Source of the DNA: JADZGC01 sp964391595
GTDB lineage: Bacteria > Patescibacteriota > Saccharimonadia > CAILAD01 > GCA-016700035
NCBI GenBank assembly: GCA_964391595.1
Contig: CAYMMM010000014.1
Coordinates: forward strand, 1-18,283
Direction: 5' to 3'
DNA: 18,283 bases
A program made the position numbers and the translations under genes. Position 1 is the first letter of the stretch, and every line of letters begins with the position of its first letter. Shown piece after piece: positions 1 to 6,726 of the stretch. A model generated the notes under the pieces. That model ran no database searches. It saw only the letters and a program-made list of their open reading frames with translations, and was not told the origin of the DNA.

Positions 1-9
1 AACGAGCAT

Positions 10-426
10 GTGGGGGCTGCCGTTGAGCAAGTGTTTCTCGGGGTTGATCCAGGCGAAAAGAGAGTCGGTATCGCGGTAAAACCAGCCGATCGGGCTCACG
101 CCGAGCCACTTGTGGTGCTAGAGCGTGACAGTCACATCAATCAGAAGATCGCCGAGCTTGCAGAGCAATATACGTGTGATGCTGTCATAGTGGGGCTACC
201 ACGCAATATCGATGGCAACGATACCGCGCAGACTAAACGGGCTCGTGGTTTTGCTGGCGAATTGGCGGACGCAACCGAGCTGCATGTCATCATGTACGAT
301 GAATTTGGTACCAGTGAGCGTGCTCGTGAGCGCTTGGGCGCGACCACACGAGAGCAGGAGAAGCGTCAGCTCGATGCGTATGCTGCAGCTGTTTTACTTG
401 AAGACTATCTCGGAAGCCTGACATGA
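10..426 (+). CDS. ruvX: RuvX/YqgF-family Holliday junction resolvase-like nuclease
   Basis: RNase H-fold nuclease of the RuvX/YqgF family, linked in other bacteria to pre-16S rRNA processing and Holliday junction resolution. Seen here: the first-strand motif LGVDPGEKRVG with D13, the core strand VIVGLPRNIDGN (about 59–70), acidic E98 in YDEFGTSERARERL and D122 in the C-terminal helix QLDAYAAAVLLEDYL. These match the three acidic positions of the family, and 138 aa is its usual length. The start is uncertain. GTG at 10 has no visible SD, the frame is open to the window edge, and GTG at 31 would begin just before the first strand. The stop overlaps the mltG start (ATGA), so the two genes are probably co-transcribed and translationally coupled. 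Confidence 0.9.
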   Translation: MGAAVEQVFLGVDPGEKRVGIAVKPADRAHAEPLVVLERDSHINQKIAELAEQYTCDAVIVGLPRNIDGNDTAQTKRARGFAGELADATELHVIMYDEFGTSERARERLGATTREQEKRQLDAYAAAVLLEDYLGSLT

Positions 427-1493
427 AAGCAGCGCAAAGTCCTTCAAAATCCTCGCGACCTAGTGGTCATGCGATTCAGACAGTCGAGCGGACTCGTGGC
501 AAACGGCTCGTCAAGCGGTTTATATTTGCTGGCCTGGTATTGTTCGTTGCAGCGCTGATCGTTGTTGGCGTATGGTCAAGTATCAATCTCAATATCCCAG
601 TTGGCGGAGGCAAGTCACAGATTATCTCAATAGAGCCCAATGCATCAATTAGCTCCATAGCGAAGCAGCTCAAGGAAGCGGGTTACATCCGTGACGAAGT
701 AGTGTTTGGTTTGTATGTAAAGTTTGGCCCGGCTCAGGGGTCACTAAAGCCAGGTCCATACCAACTAAAATCTTCGATGAATATGGTTCAGATCGTGGAT
801 TACCTGGCCGCAGGCAAGATCGCCACCAAGACCTTCGTGGTGCGTGATGGTTTGACTATTGCCCAGATGGCCGTGAGTTACGAGTCGCAAGGCCTTGGCA
901 CTGCACAAGAGTTTAAGGAGGCAGTGGCTGCCGCAAGCCTTCCGCCTAATGTGCAGGCCAAGTTTGGTACACCGAAGAGCTTGGAGGGGTTTTTGCTTGC
1001 TGATACGTATCAGGTGGTCATAAATGATCCAGCATTCACGGTTGTACAGCGCATGCTCACGAACTTTGAGGCGAAAGCCCTGCCGCTCTTTGCAGCACCG
1101 GCTCCTGGCAGATTGTCGCCATATCAGGTGTTGGTGCTGGCATCATTGGTAGAAAAAGAAGCCTCTACAGAAGCGGATCGTGCGGGCGTGGCGGGTGTTT
1201 TTTATAACCGATTAGCACAAGGCATCAAGCTCGAGAGTGATGTGACCGTCATATACCTGACAGGCCGTGCTGAGCCCACAGCAGCAGATCTTCTTATAGA
1301 TTCTCCGTACAACACACGCAGATACGGTGGTTTACCGCCAGGCCCTATTGCCGGCCCGTCCCTTGCGGCAATTCGCGCCACACTGGAACCAACAAAGAGC
1401 GACTATCTTTTCTTTATCGGTGGAAATGACGGGAATGTCTATTATGCTCGTACCTACGCTGAGCATCAGGCAAACATCAAAGCCCATCTCTAG
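423..1493 (+). CDS. mltG: Endolytic murein transglycosylase MltG (YceG-like)
   Basis: Membrane-anchored lytic transglycosylase that cleaves nascent peptidoglycan strands and is thought to set glycan chain length. The 356-aa protein has a basic cytoplasmic N-terminus (residues 1–32), one membrane segment (about 33–55), a LysM-like extracytoplasmic region and a C-terminal YceG catalytic domain. Diagnostic stretches are LASLVEKEAS (239–248, holding the catalytic glutamate, E244 or E246), GVFYNRLAQGIKLESDVTV (258–276), SPYNTRRYGGLPPGPI (294–309) and YYARTYAEH (340–348). The ATG overlaps the ruvX stop in ATGA. The gene ends 27 nt from the convergent smc stop, and no clear terminator hairpin is visible in that gap. 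It indicates a genuine peptidoglycan wall. Confidence 0.93.
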   Translation: MKAAQSPSKSSRPSGHAIQTVERTRGKRLVKRFIFAGLVLFVAALIVVGVWSSINLNIPVGGGKSQIISIEPNASISSIAKQLKEAGYIRDEVVFGLYVKFGPAQGSLKPGPYQLKSSMNMVQIVDYLAAGKIATKTFVVRDGLTIAQMAVSYESQGLGTAQEFKEAVAAASLPPNVQAKFGTPKSLEGFLLADTYQVVINDPAFTVVQRMLTNFEAKALPLFAAPAPGRLSPYQVLVLASLVEKEASTEADRAGVAGVFYNRLAQGIKLESDVTVIYLTGRAEPTAADLLIDSPYNTRRYGGLPPGPIAGPSLAAIRATLEPTKSDYLFFIGGNDGNVYYARTYAEHQANIKAHL

Positions 1494-1520
1494 AACAACA
1501 GTATGCTTCGAATATGATTA

Positions 1521-3983
1521 CTAGGCAGTAGTCATCGCTTCGGCGGTGCGCAAATCGACCGCTATGACTCGCGAACTCATGCGTGCATTTGCAGTCACAC
1601 CAAACAGCTCATCGGCCTGCAACATGGTCTCGTGATTGTGAGTGATGACGAGCAGCTGAGAGTGTTTCGCGAGGGTGCGCAGGATGTGCGTGAAGGCCAG
1701 TGTGTTTGCATCATCGAGCGGCGCGTCGACTTCGTCCAAGACAACGAATGGGCTTGGGTTGACGGTGAGAATGGCAGCCAGAAGCGCAATGGCTGTTAAG
1801 GCTTTCTCGCCGCCGGATAAACTAGTCAAATGCTCGACGCGCTTGGAAGGAGGCTTAGCAATTATCTCGATACCGAATGATCCATCCTCGGCTGGAATGA
1901 GTTGTAGTTCTGCTGTTCCGCCGCCGAAGAGTTCCTTGAAGTGTTTCCCGAAAGCGGAATTTAGGCGACCGAAATTCGTATCAAATGTCTGACGAATTCT
2001 ACGCTCCAGCTCAGTAAGTACGCGCCCGAGATCGTCCGCTGCCGTTTCCAGATCTTTTGCCTGTGATTCTAAATACCCAATGCGATCCGAAAGCTCATCG
2101 TGGGCATGCGTGAGCGTCGCGTCGATCTCCCCAATGATTTCGAGCTCAGCTTCGAGGCGAGAGATATCTTGTGCGGTGTGGGGATGTGTCGAGTGCGATG
2201 CTGCCTTGAGGTCTATCTGCCAATGCTTTGCTTGTGAGCGTAGTCTCTGTTCTTCATCGTAGAGCGCCTTTTCTTCCTCGCTCGCACGGCTGATGGCTTG
2301 CTCATACTGAGATAACTCTGCCTTGAGTATCTCGTTGCGTCGTGTGAGTGCAAGCTGCTTGTCAGTTTGTTGCTGGGGTCGTACCTTTGTCAGCTCGTTG
2401 CGCAAACTCGTGGCCTCCGTATCAAGCGCTGCTCGTTGCTTGGAGGAGCCAGCAAGTGAGCGCTTGAGTTCCTTGAGCTTGGTCTGTGGTTGGGCGAGTG
2501 CTTCAGCTTTAGCAATGCGAGAGGTGAGCTCGGTAATGTATTTTTCGCTGGCGTTAATATCAAGCTCGAGTGAGCGCATTTTAATAATGAACGTTGTTTG
2601 TTCCTCTACAATATCTTCTCGCTTTGCAATCTCTCTCGTGATCTTTTGCTGGGCTCGTCCGATCTCGCCTGGGAGTTGGCTCATATCAGCCTCGCTCGCA
2701 AGCTTGATCATGCGAATCAACTTATGGAGCGCGACCCGCAATTGGTCTCGGCTTGATTCTTTGTTTTGGTTGAAGCGAGCAAAGACAGTGCGCGCCAGAC
2801 CAAGAGCTTGCGTGAGATGCTCGTTGCGTTGGTTTTTAACGAGTTTTTGACGCAGTGAAGTAAGCTTGGCATTGAGCTCAGCTATCAGTGCATTGTGCTC
2901 AGCGATTTTTGAGTCAAAGAGCTCATTTTGCTTGGTCAGTTCCGAGAGGTATTGCTGGAACTTTTGGAGCTTGGCATGCTCGGCAGCTTGTTCGCGTTTG
3001 AGCAAAGTGGGTTTATCACCTTGGATGGCTTGTTCTTCATGGATACGTAACTCAGCCTCCTGGCCAGCTATTACTTGGCTGAGAGTATCTCGCTCCGTAT
3101 CAATCTCAGAGAGACGGGCCACTATTTCTTGCTGACGGCTATCCGATTTACGTGAGGCGGCGTTTAGAGCCTCAAGCTCGCGTTCGATGCTGGCGATTTC
3201 TTTGCGCTGAGCTTTGGCGTGAGTTGTATCGGCTTCACGTTGCTTGGTCAGGTCATTGATGTGTTTTGAGATGCGCGTCAGCTCAGCTGTGAGCCAGCTC
3301 GCACGTGCGGCGTGCAGCGCCTCCTCAATATCTCGACGACGCTCGAGTTTTTTTACTTGTTCGGCAAGCTGAGTTCGCTCAGGTGCTAATTCCTGTACCT
3401 GTAATCTTAACGACGCAGCTTGGGTGCGTGCTCGATCAAGTTTGCGGATGGTATCGATCCGCTCCAGTTCGAAGGCGCGTATGCCGCTCGCTTCCTCGAA
3501 GAGAAGCTTTCGCTCGCTCGGTGAGGAGATGATCAATGAGTCTACCATGCCTTGTCCGATTACGGTATAACTTGCGGCACCAAACCCAGCTTGTGCAAGA
3601 ATCCGTTGCAAATCTTTGACGCGAACCAAACGTCCACCCAATCGATATTCACTTTCGCCAGATCGATAGAGGCGTCGACTAATGACGAGCTCTGAGATGC
3701 CGAGCTCGGTCTGTTCGGGTTTACCTTCTAGTGTCAGAATTACCTCAGCCATGCTCGCCCTGGTTTTACCCCCGTCGGCGCCAGCATAGATGAGCTCTTC
3801 GGTTTTACGCGCTCGCAAATCACGGATATTTTGGCTGCCGAGTACCCAGCGAATGGCTTCGGCGACATTTGACTTACCAGAGCCATTTGGGCCAACTATT
3901 GCTGAGATTCCTGATTGGAAATCGAGCTTGACGCGACTCCCGAAGGACTTGAAGCCGGCGATTTCGATACGCCGCAAATGCAT
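1521..3983 (-). CDS. smc: SMC-family chromosome partition ATPase, short, without a recognisable hinge
   Basis: ABC-type ATPase of the SMC family (DNA loop organisation and chromosome segregation). Numbering runs from the upstream GTG at 4001. Walker A GPNGSGKSNVAEAI is at 37–50, the SMC-typical IGQGMVDSLI and SERKLLFEEASGI at 148–174, the signature LSGGEKALTAIALLAAI at 728–744 and Walker B VVLDEVDAPLDDAN at 753–766. The start is taken at ATG 3983 (MHLRRIEIAGFKSF, 820 aa) because GGAGG lies 11 nt upstream of it, and the GTG start would place that SD inside the gene. Bacterial SMCs are usually about 1150–1200 aa. Here about 490 residues of heptad-rich coiled coil run between the ATPase halves without the Gly-rich hinge domain. 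No cysteine is visible, so this is not a Rad50/SbcC zinc-hook protein. RecN is less likely because the SMC head motifs fit closely. Confidence 0.9.
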   Translation of the reverse strand: MHLRRIEIAGFKSFGSRVKLDFQSGISAIVGPNGSGKSNVAEAIRWVLGSQNIRDLRARKTEELIYAGADGGKTRASMAEVILTLEGKPEQTELGISELVISRRLYRSGESEYRLGGRLVRVKDLQRILAQAGFGAASYTVIGQGMVDSLIISSPSERKLLFEEASGIRAFELERIDTIRKLDRARTQAASLRLQVQELAPERTQLAEQVKKLERRRDIEEALHAARASWLTAELTRISKHINDLTKQREADTTHAKAQRKEIASIERELEALNAASRKSDSRQQEIVARLSEIDTERDTLSQVIAGQEAELRIHEEQAIQGDKPTLLKREQAAEHAKLQKFQQYLSELTKQNELFDSKIAEHNALIAELNAKLTSLRQKLVKNQRNEHLTQALGLARTVFARFNQNKESSRDQLRVALHKLIRMIKLASEADMSQLPGEIGRAQQKITREIAKREDIVEEQTTFIIKMRSLELDINASEKYITELTSRIAKAEALAQPQTKLKELKRSLAGSSKQRAALDTEATSLRNELTKVRPQQQTDKQLALTRRNEILKAELSQYEQAISRASEEEKALYDEEQRLRSQAKHWQIDLKAASHSTHPHTAQDISRLEAELEIIGEIDATLTHAHDELSDRIGYLESQAKDLETAADDLGRVLTELERRIRQTFDTNFGRLNSAFGKHFKELFGGGTAELQLIPAEDGSFGIEIIAKPPSKRVEHLTSLSGGEKALTAIALLAAILTVNPSPFVVLDEVDAPLDDANTLAFTHILRTLAKHSQLLVITHNHETMLQADELFGVTANARMSSRVIAVDLRTAEAMTTA

Positions 3984-4014
3984 GCTTGACCTACCCTCCA
4001 CTTTTGTTCCTTCT

Positions 4015-4043
4015 ATCTTACGTGCTGAGCATCACTTCTACAA
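4015..4043 (-). promoter_or_regulatory. Probable smc promoter
   Basis: Read on the minus strand, TTGTAG (4038–4043) and TAAGAT (4015–4020) are separated by 17 nt. They lie upstream of the smc SD and are back to back with the rpsP promoter. The -35 is only a partial match, so this is a moderate call. Confidence 0.4.
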
Positions 4044-4078
4044 TCACTAGCTCAGAATTGCTTTCTTCGAGAATCTGC

Positions 4079-4108
4079 TTGACAAATCACTAGTAATCTC
4101 GCTAGAAT
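4079..4108 (+). promoter_or_regulatory. Strong sigma70-type promoter of rpsP
   Basis: Perfect TTGACA at 4079–4084 and TAGAAT at 4103–4108 with an 18-nt spacer. This predicts a transcript start near 4115 and an rpsP leader of about 90 nt. Confidence 0.75.
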
Positions 4109-4123
4109 AAGGAGTCTTTTTGT

Positions 4124-4178
4124 GCTGGCTATTTGCCAGTATTTTGATACAAGATCGTATCGCCCTATCTGAAGGGGC
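4124..4178 (+). promoter_or_regulatory. Structured rpsP leader with three small hairpins
   Basis: Three consecutive inverted repeats lie between the promoter and the rpsP SD: CTGGC/GCCAG (4125–4129 with 4135–4139), GATAC/GTATC (4146–4150 with 4157–4161) and GCCCT with AGGGGC (4162–4166 with 4173–4178, one bulged G). The first is followed by a short T-rich run and could act as an attenuator. Ribosomal-protein operons often have autoregulatory leaders, but no known family is recognised here. Confidence 0.3.
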
Positions 4179-4205
4179 TAATTAGTAAAGGATAGTCTAG
4201 AAAAC

Positions 4206-4643
4206 ATGCTCGTTATTCGCCTGGCCCGTGGTGGCCGCAACAAATATGCAACCTACCGTATCGTAGCCGCTGAGAAGCGGTTTGCACCTACTGGCAAATA
4301 CGTAGAAGTCCTGGGACGCTACAACCCGCATACCAAAGAGCTTGTACTCGATAAGGAAGGCATAGAGCGACGCGTCAGCCAGGGTGCACAGCCATCTAAC
4401 TCAGTACTTAAGCTTATGCAGCGCGAAGGTATCGAACTGCCGAAATGGGCAAAAGTCGCTACTAAAGATCGCAAGCCCAAGAAAGAGCCAGAAGTTACTG
4501 AAGAGGAAGCAGTTGCAGAAGTTGCTGCCGACGCGGCTCCAGAGCAAGACGCCCCTGCAGATCCAGACCAGGCAGCACAAGCAAGTGGTGAGGCTCAAGA
4601 AGCAGCTGCGGAAGCCGCCGAAGAAGCTACAGCTGCTGAGTAA
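4206..4643 (+). CDS. rpsP: 30S ribosomal protein S16 with acidic Ala/Glu-rich tail
   Basis: Small-subunit ribosomal protein needed for 30S assembly. The first 85 or so residues are a full S16 domain: MLVIRLARGGRNKYATYRIV at the start, then EVLGRYNPH and the SNSVLKLMQREGIELPKW region. Residues from about 92 to 145 form a low-complexity acidic extension rich in Ala, Glu and Asp, which makes the protein longer than the usual 80–90 aa. ATG 4206 fits the canonical S16 N-terminus. A weak SD, AAAGGA (4187–4192), lies 13 nt upstream. A promoter lies upstream and a strong terminator follows, so rpsP is probably transcribed mostly alone. Confidence 0.96.
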   Translation: MLVIRLARGGRNKYATYRIVAAEKRFAPTGKYVEVLGRYNPHTKELVLDKEGIERRVSQGAQPSNSVLKLMQREGIELPKWAKVATKDRKPKKEPEVTEEEAVAEVAADAAPEQDAPADPDQAAQASGEAQEAAAEAAEEATAAE

Positions 4644-4663
4644 CATCTCAAGAGTGATATGCG

Positions 4664-4696
4664 AGCGCCTTCGTGAGAGGCGCTTTTTGTTTTTTC
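4664..4696 (+). terminator. Intrinsic terminator of rpsP
   Basis: Perfect 7-bp stem AGCGCCT (4664–4670) with AGGCGCT (4678–4684) and a 7-nt loop, followed by TTTTTGTTTTTT. A textbook Rho-independent terminator 20 nt after the rpsP stop. Confidence 0.92.
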
Positions 4697-4706
4697 ACGC
4701 ATCACG

Positions 4707-4761
4707 TACAATGGTTGTGAACGGACGGCCACACCCTACTAAGACACCGTCCGTAAAGGAG
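4707..4761 (+). promoter_or_regulatory. khpA promoter -10 and 5' leader hairpin abutting the SD
   Basis: TACAAT (4707–4712) is a good -10, but no convincing -35 is seen because the rpsP T-tract occupies that place. The predicted transcript start (about 4719) falls at the 5' edge of an 8-bp inverted repeat, ACGGACGG (4721–4728) with CCGTCCGT (4747–4754), with an 18-nt loop. The SD AAAGGAG (4755–4761) begins on the next base after the stem. Confidence 0.5.
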
Positions 4762-4766
4762 CAGCT

Positions 4767-5189
4767 ATGGCCGTAGAGCAAGATCAGCAATTTATTGAGT
4801 ACGTGGTGAAAAATCTCGTTGACCATCCAGATGATGTTGTTATTGAGCGGAGCACCGACGATCGAGGCGTCCTCCTGAAGCTCACCGTACATCCTGATGA
4901 CATGGGCAAGATTATTGGTAAGGCCGGATCAACTGCAAAGGCAATCCGCACACTTTTGCGTGTTGTAGGTGCTAAGACTGATGAGCGCCTCAACCTAAAA
5001 ATCGTTGATCCTGAAGATGAAGGTGGGTCAGAAGAAAGCACAGAAGATGTGCAGGAGGCTGTAAATGATAGTGAGCCGACTGAAGAAGCACATCCTACCG
5101 AAGAAGAACCCGCCAGCGATGAGCTTGATGCTGATGCGATTAAAGCAAAAGCCCGTGAAGGCCTTGAAGACCTGGATATGGACATATAA
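4767..5189 (+). CDS. khpA: KH-domain RNA-binding protein (KhpA/YlqC-like) with acidic tail
   Basis: Small RNA-binding protein of the KhpA family, normally encoded beside rpsP. The N-terminal 80 residues are a KH domain with the GxxG loop in MGKIIGKAGSTAKAIRTLL (GKIIGKAG at 47–54). The family is usually about 75–80 aa, but here residues 82–140 add a strongly acidic Glu/Asp/Ser tail, like the one on the neighbouring S16. SD AAAGGAG is 5 nt from the ATG. RimM, usually next in this cluster, is absent, and the next gene on this strand is trmD. The neighbourhood supports a role in ribosome biogenesis or RNA metabolism. The function of the acidic tail is unknown. Confidence 0.9.
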   Translation: MAVEQDQQFIEYVVKNLVDHPDDVVIERSTDDRGVLLKLTVHPDDMGKIIGKAGSTAKAIRTLLRVVGAKTDERLNLKIVDPEDEGGSEESTEDVQEAVNDSEPTEEAHPTEEEPASDELDADAIKAKAREGLEDLDMDI

Positions 5190-5232
5190 GCATAAGCGCA
5201 GTATAGTAGCTACAGACATAAACATTGCTGCT

Positions 5233-5273
5233 AAAAAAGAAGAGAGCCCTGACCTCGTGGAAGTCAGGGCTCT
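5233..5273 (-). terminator. Intrinsic terminator, best on the minus strand
   Basis: Perfect 11-bp stem AGAGCCCTGAC (5243–5253) with GTCAGGGCTCT (5263–5273) and a 9-nt loop. On the minus strand the stem is followed by TCTTCTTTTTT, which fits the end of the small minus-strand gene at 5312–5473. On the plus strand the tail is only TGGTTTG, so it could also slow transcripts from khpA. Confidence 0.8.
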
Positions 5274-5311
5274 TGGTTTGTGCTCGTCGGAACGAACGGC
5301 AGGTACGAGTA

Positions 5312-5473
5312 CTAGCTGATGCGAGATCGAAAGATGACGCCCTCATGGCTGTACATTCTTGCGATTCCTTCACTAGCCTGCTTGGCCATGGTCATGAAGA
5401 CACACACGACGACGATGATGCCGAGGTAGGCCAAGCCGATCTGTGGTAGGTGGTGCAAAATCCAATGAAACAT
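5312..5473 (-). CDS. 53-aa single-span membrane protein, unknown function
   Basis: A short ORF on the minus strand inside the rpsP–trmD block. The start ATG at 5473 has a purine-rich SD (GGGGGAA, ending 5 nt before the ATG). The protein begins MFHWILHHLPQIGLAYLGII and continues through a hydrophobic stretch VVVCVFMTMA, giving one membrane segment at about residues 11–29. A short charged C-terminal tail ends in RSRIS. It has its own terminator just downstream (5233–5273) and possible promoter elements upstream. No family is recognised. The SD, start, membrane segment and dedicated terminator together make it likely to be a real gene. Confidence 0.65.
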   Translation of the reverse strand: MFHWILHHLPQIGLAYLGIIVVVCVFMTMAKQASEGIARMYSHEGVIFRSRIS

Positions 5474-5490
5474 GTCTATTCCCCCAGATG

Positions 5491-5535
5491 TAGACTTTAC
5501 ACAGTAAGTATTATATAATTAGTATCGTTTGTCAA
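5491..5535. promoter_or_regulatory. Divergent promoter region between the 53-aa gene and trmD
   Basis: A palindromic ATTATATAAT (5510–5519) supplies a -10 on both strands. For trmD, TAGACT (5491–5496), 17 nt, TATAAT (5514–5519). For the minus-strand gene a perfect TTGACA (5530–5535, reverse strand) faces TATAAT with only 14 nt between them, shorter than usual, so the exact -10 used there is uncertain. Confidence 0.5.
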
Positions 5536-5546
5536 CGAAATATCCC

Positions 5547-6221
5547 ATGAAAATCCAAATTATCACGCTTTTTCCTGAGGCAGTCGCTGCCACATTGGAC
5601 CACTCTATGCTCCACAAGGCCGTAGAGCAGGATTTGGTTACGCTTGAGTATGTGAACTTGCGTGACTTCGGTATTGGACCACGTAAGCAAGTCGATGATA
5701 CGCCGTATGGCGGGGGAGCGGGGATGCTTTTGAAGCCCGAGCCGATGTTCGCAGCCGTGGAGCATTGCAAAGAGACTAATCCTGACGCAAAGGTGATTAT
5801 GATGACGCCTCGCGGCACACAGTATAAACAGGCTGTTGCACGCAAGCTTAGTAAGGAGTCGGGCTTGATTATCCTCTGTGGCCACTATGAAGGCTTTGAT
5901 GAGCGCATTCTCTCAATCGTAGATGAAGAGATCTCTATCGGAGACTTTGTACTTACTGGTGGCGAAATACCAGCCATGGCAATCGTCGACAGCGTCGTTC
6001 GTTTGTTACCGGGCGTACTCGGGGATGCGCGCTCGAGTGAAGAAGAGAGCTTTTCGCAAGGGCTCCTCGAATATGGCCACTATACTCGCCCACAAGAATT
6101 CCGTGGCATGGCAGTGCCAGAGGAGCTTCTCGGAGGGAATCACGCAGTCATTCGCGATTGGCGACGCAACGATTCTGTCAAAAAGACTCAGCAAAATCGG
6201 CCAGATCTCACTGAATTCTGA
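5547..6221 (+). CDS. trmD: tRNA (guanine-37-N1)-methyltransferase TrmD
   Basis: SpoU/SPOUT-fold methyltransferase that makes m1G37 in tRNAs reading CNN codons and prevents +1 frameshifting. The start is set at ATG 5547, giving MKIQIITLFPE, the canonical N-terminus; an upstream TTG at 5529 would add six unlikely residues. Family motifs: DDTPYGGGAGMLLKPEP, LCGHYEGFDERI, the knot region SIGDFVLTGGEIPAMAIVD, RLLPGVLG and the C-terminal YTRPQEFRGMAVPEELLGGNH. The length of 224 aa is normal. No SD is visible; the predicted leader from TATAAT is only about 20 nt. rimM and rplS, its usual neighbours, are missing here. Confidence 0.96.
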   Translation: MKIQIITLFPEAVAATLDHSMLHKAVEQDLVTLEYVNLRDFGIGPRKQVDDTPYGGGAGMLLKPEPMFAAVEHCKETNPDAKVIMMTPRGTQYKQAVARKLSKESGLIILCGHYEGFDERILSIVDEEISIGDFVLTGGEIPAMAIVDSVVRLLPGVLGDARSSEEESFSQGLLEYGHYTRPQEFRGMAVPEELLGGNHAVIRDWRRNDSVKKTQQNRPDLTEF

Positions 6222-6261
6222 AGAAAAAAGCTGAAACTACAAAAAAGTCCGTCAAAAAGTA

Positions 6262-6291
6262 TTGACATATGAGTGCTTATGCTTATATGAT
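6262..6291 (+). promoter_or_regulatory. Strong promoter of a 36-aa peptide gene
   Basis: Perfect TTGACA (6262–6267), 18-nt spacer, TATGAT (6286–6291). The predicted transcript start near 6298 gives a short leader with a well-placed SD. Confidence 0.75.
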
Positions 6292-6324
6292 AGACACAAT
6301 ACTATTAACTACAGGAGACGTCGC

Positions 6325-6435
6325 ATGGCAATACCACACTTTATTCAGTCATTTGACGCAAGCACTGCTCGTCTGGCGGCGACCGCCGCACCTGTAGTTA
6401 TTGCATCAGCTGCAACTGAACTCTCTATCGCTTAA
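6325..6435 (+). CDS. 36-aa Ala-rich small protein, unknown function
   Basis: A tiny ORF with complete expression signals: near-consensus promoter, SD AGGAG (6313–6317) exactly 7 nt from the ATG, and a hairpin terminator about 40 nt after the TAA stop. The peptide starts MAIPHFIQSFDAS and continues as an Ala/Val/Ile-rich, weakly amphipathic stretch (TARLAATAAPVVIASAATEL). It has no cysteines and no obvious signal peptidase or double-glycine cleavage site. The next gene downstream is an ABC exporter, so a cargo or bacteriocin-like role is conceivable. It is transcribed separately, however, and nothing proves the link. No family is recognised. Confidence 0.6.
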   Translation: MAIPHFIQSFDASTARLAATAAPVVIASAATELSIA

Positions 6436-6472
6436 ATACCTTTAGCAACACTAACGACAGAAAATCGATCGC

Positions 6473-6501
6473 GCGGCGACCCGAAGGGCCGCAGGATTTT
6501 T
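6473..6501 (+). terminator. Probable terminator of the 36-aa peptide gene
   Basis: GC-rich hairpin formed by GCGGC (6473–6477) and GCCGC (6488–6492) with an inner CC/GG pairing around a GAA-containing loop, followed by AGGATTTTT. The tail is short and four bases separate it from the stem, so efficiency is uncertain. Confidence 0.55.
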
Positions 6502-6589
6502 CCTCATACGCACGCACGTTTTCTCACGAACGCTTTAATAGTGAATCCCGTACCTACGAATGAACTTCGACGCTTAGCAACCGTCTGTG

Positions 6590-6636
6590 ACCGCTTCTGA
6601 AGCGGTGCAGATGCATACGCACCGCTTTGGAGGAGG
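6590..6636 (+). promoter_or_regulatory. Competing-hairpin leader upstream of the ABC exporter
   Basis: Three segments can pair in two exclusive ways. ACCGCTT (6590–6596) pairs with AAGCGGT (6600–6606), or AAGCGGTGC (6600–6608) pairs with GCACCGCTT (6619–6627), a perfect 9-bp stem. GGAGGAGG (6629–6636) follows at once. A further hairpin AGCAC/GTGCT is at 6640–6653. The rest of 6504–6726 shows no supported gene. No ligand class is recognised. Confidence 0.4.
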
Positions 6637-6726
6637 TCGAGCACTCTCGTGCTTACTTTCTCTGAATCTACACATATTCATTCGCGACCCACTGACTCGA
6701 GAGAGTAGTGGAATAGAAGGGGAACC

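Noticed and set aside
3984..4001. GTG 4001 as the smc start
   Set aside because: It would put the GGAGG SD inside the coding region; ATG 3983 matches the usual SMC N-terminus.
6649..6708. 19-codon leader peptide (GTG start) before the ABC exporter
   Set aside because: The GTG lies in a hairpin, the SD-like run is 12 nt away, and the peptide shows no regulatory codon run. Kept only as a note.
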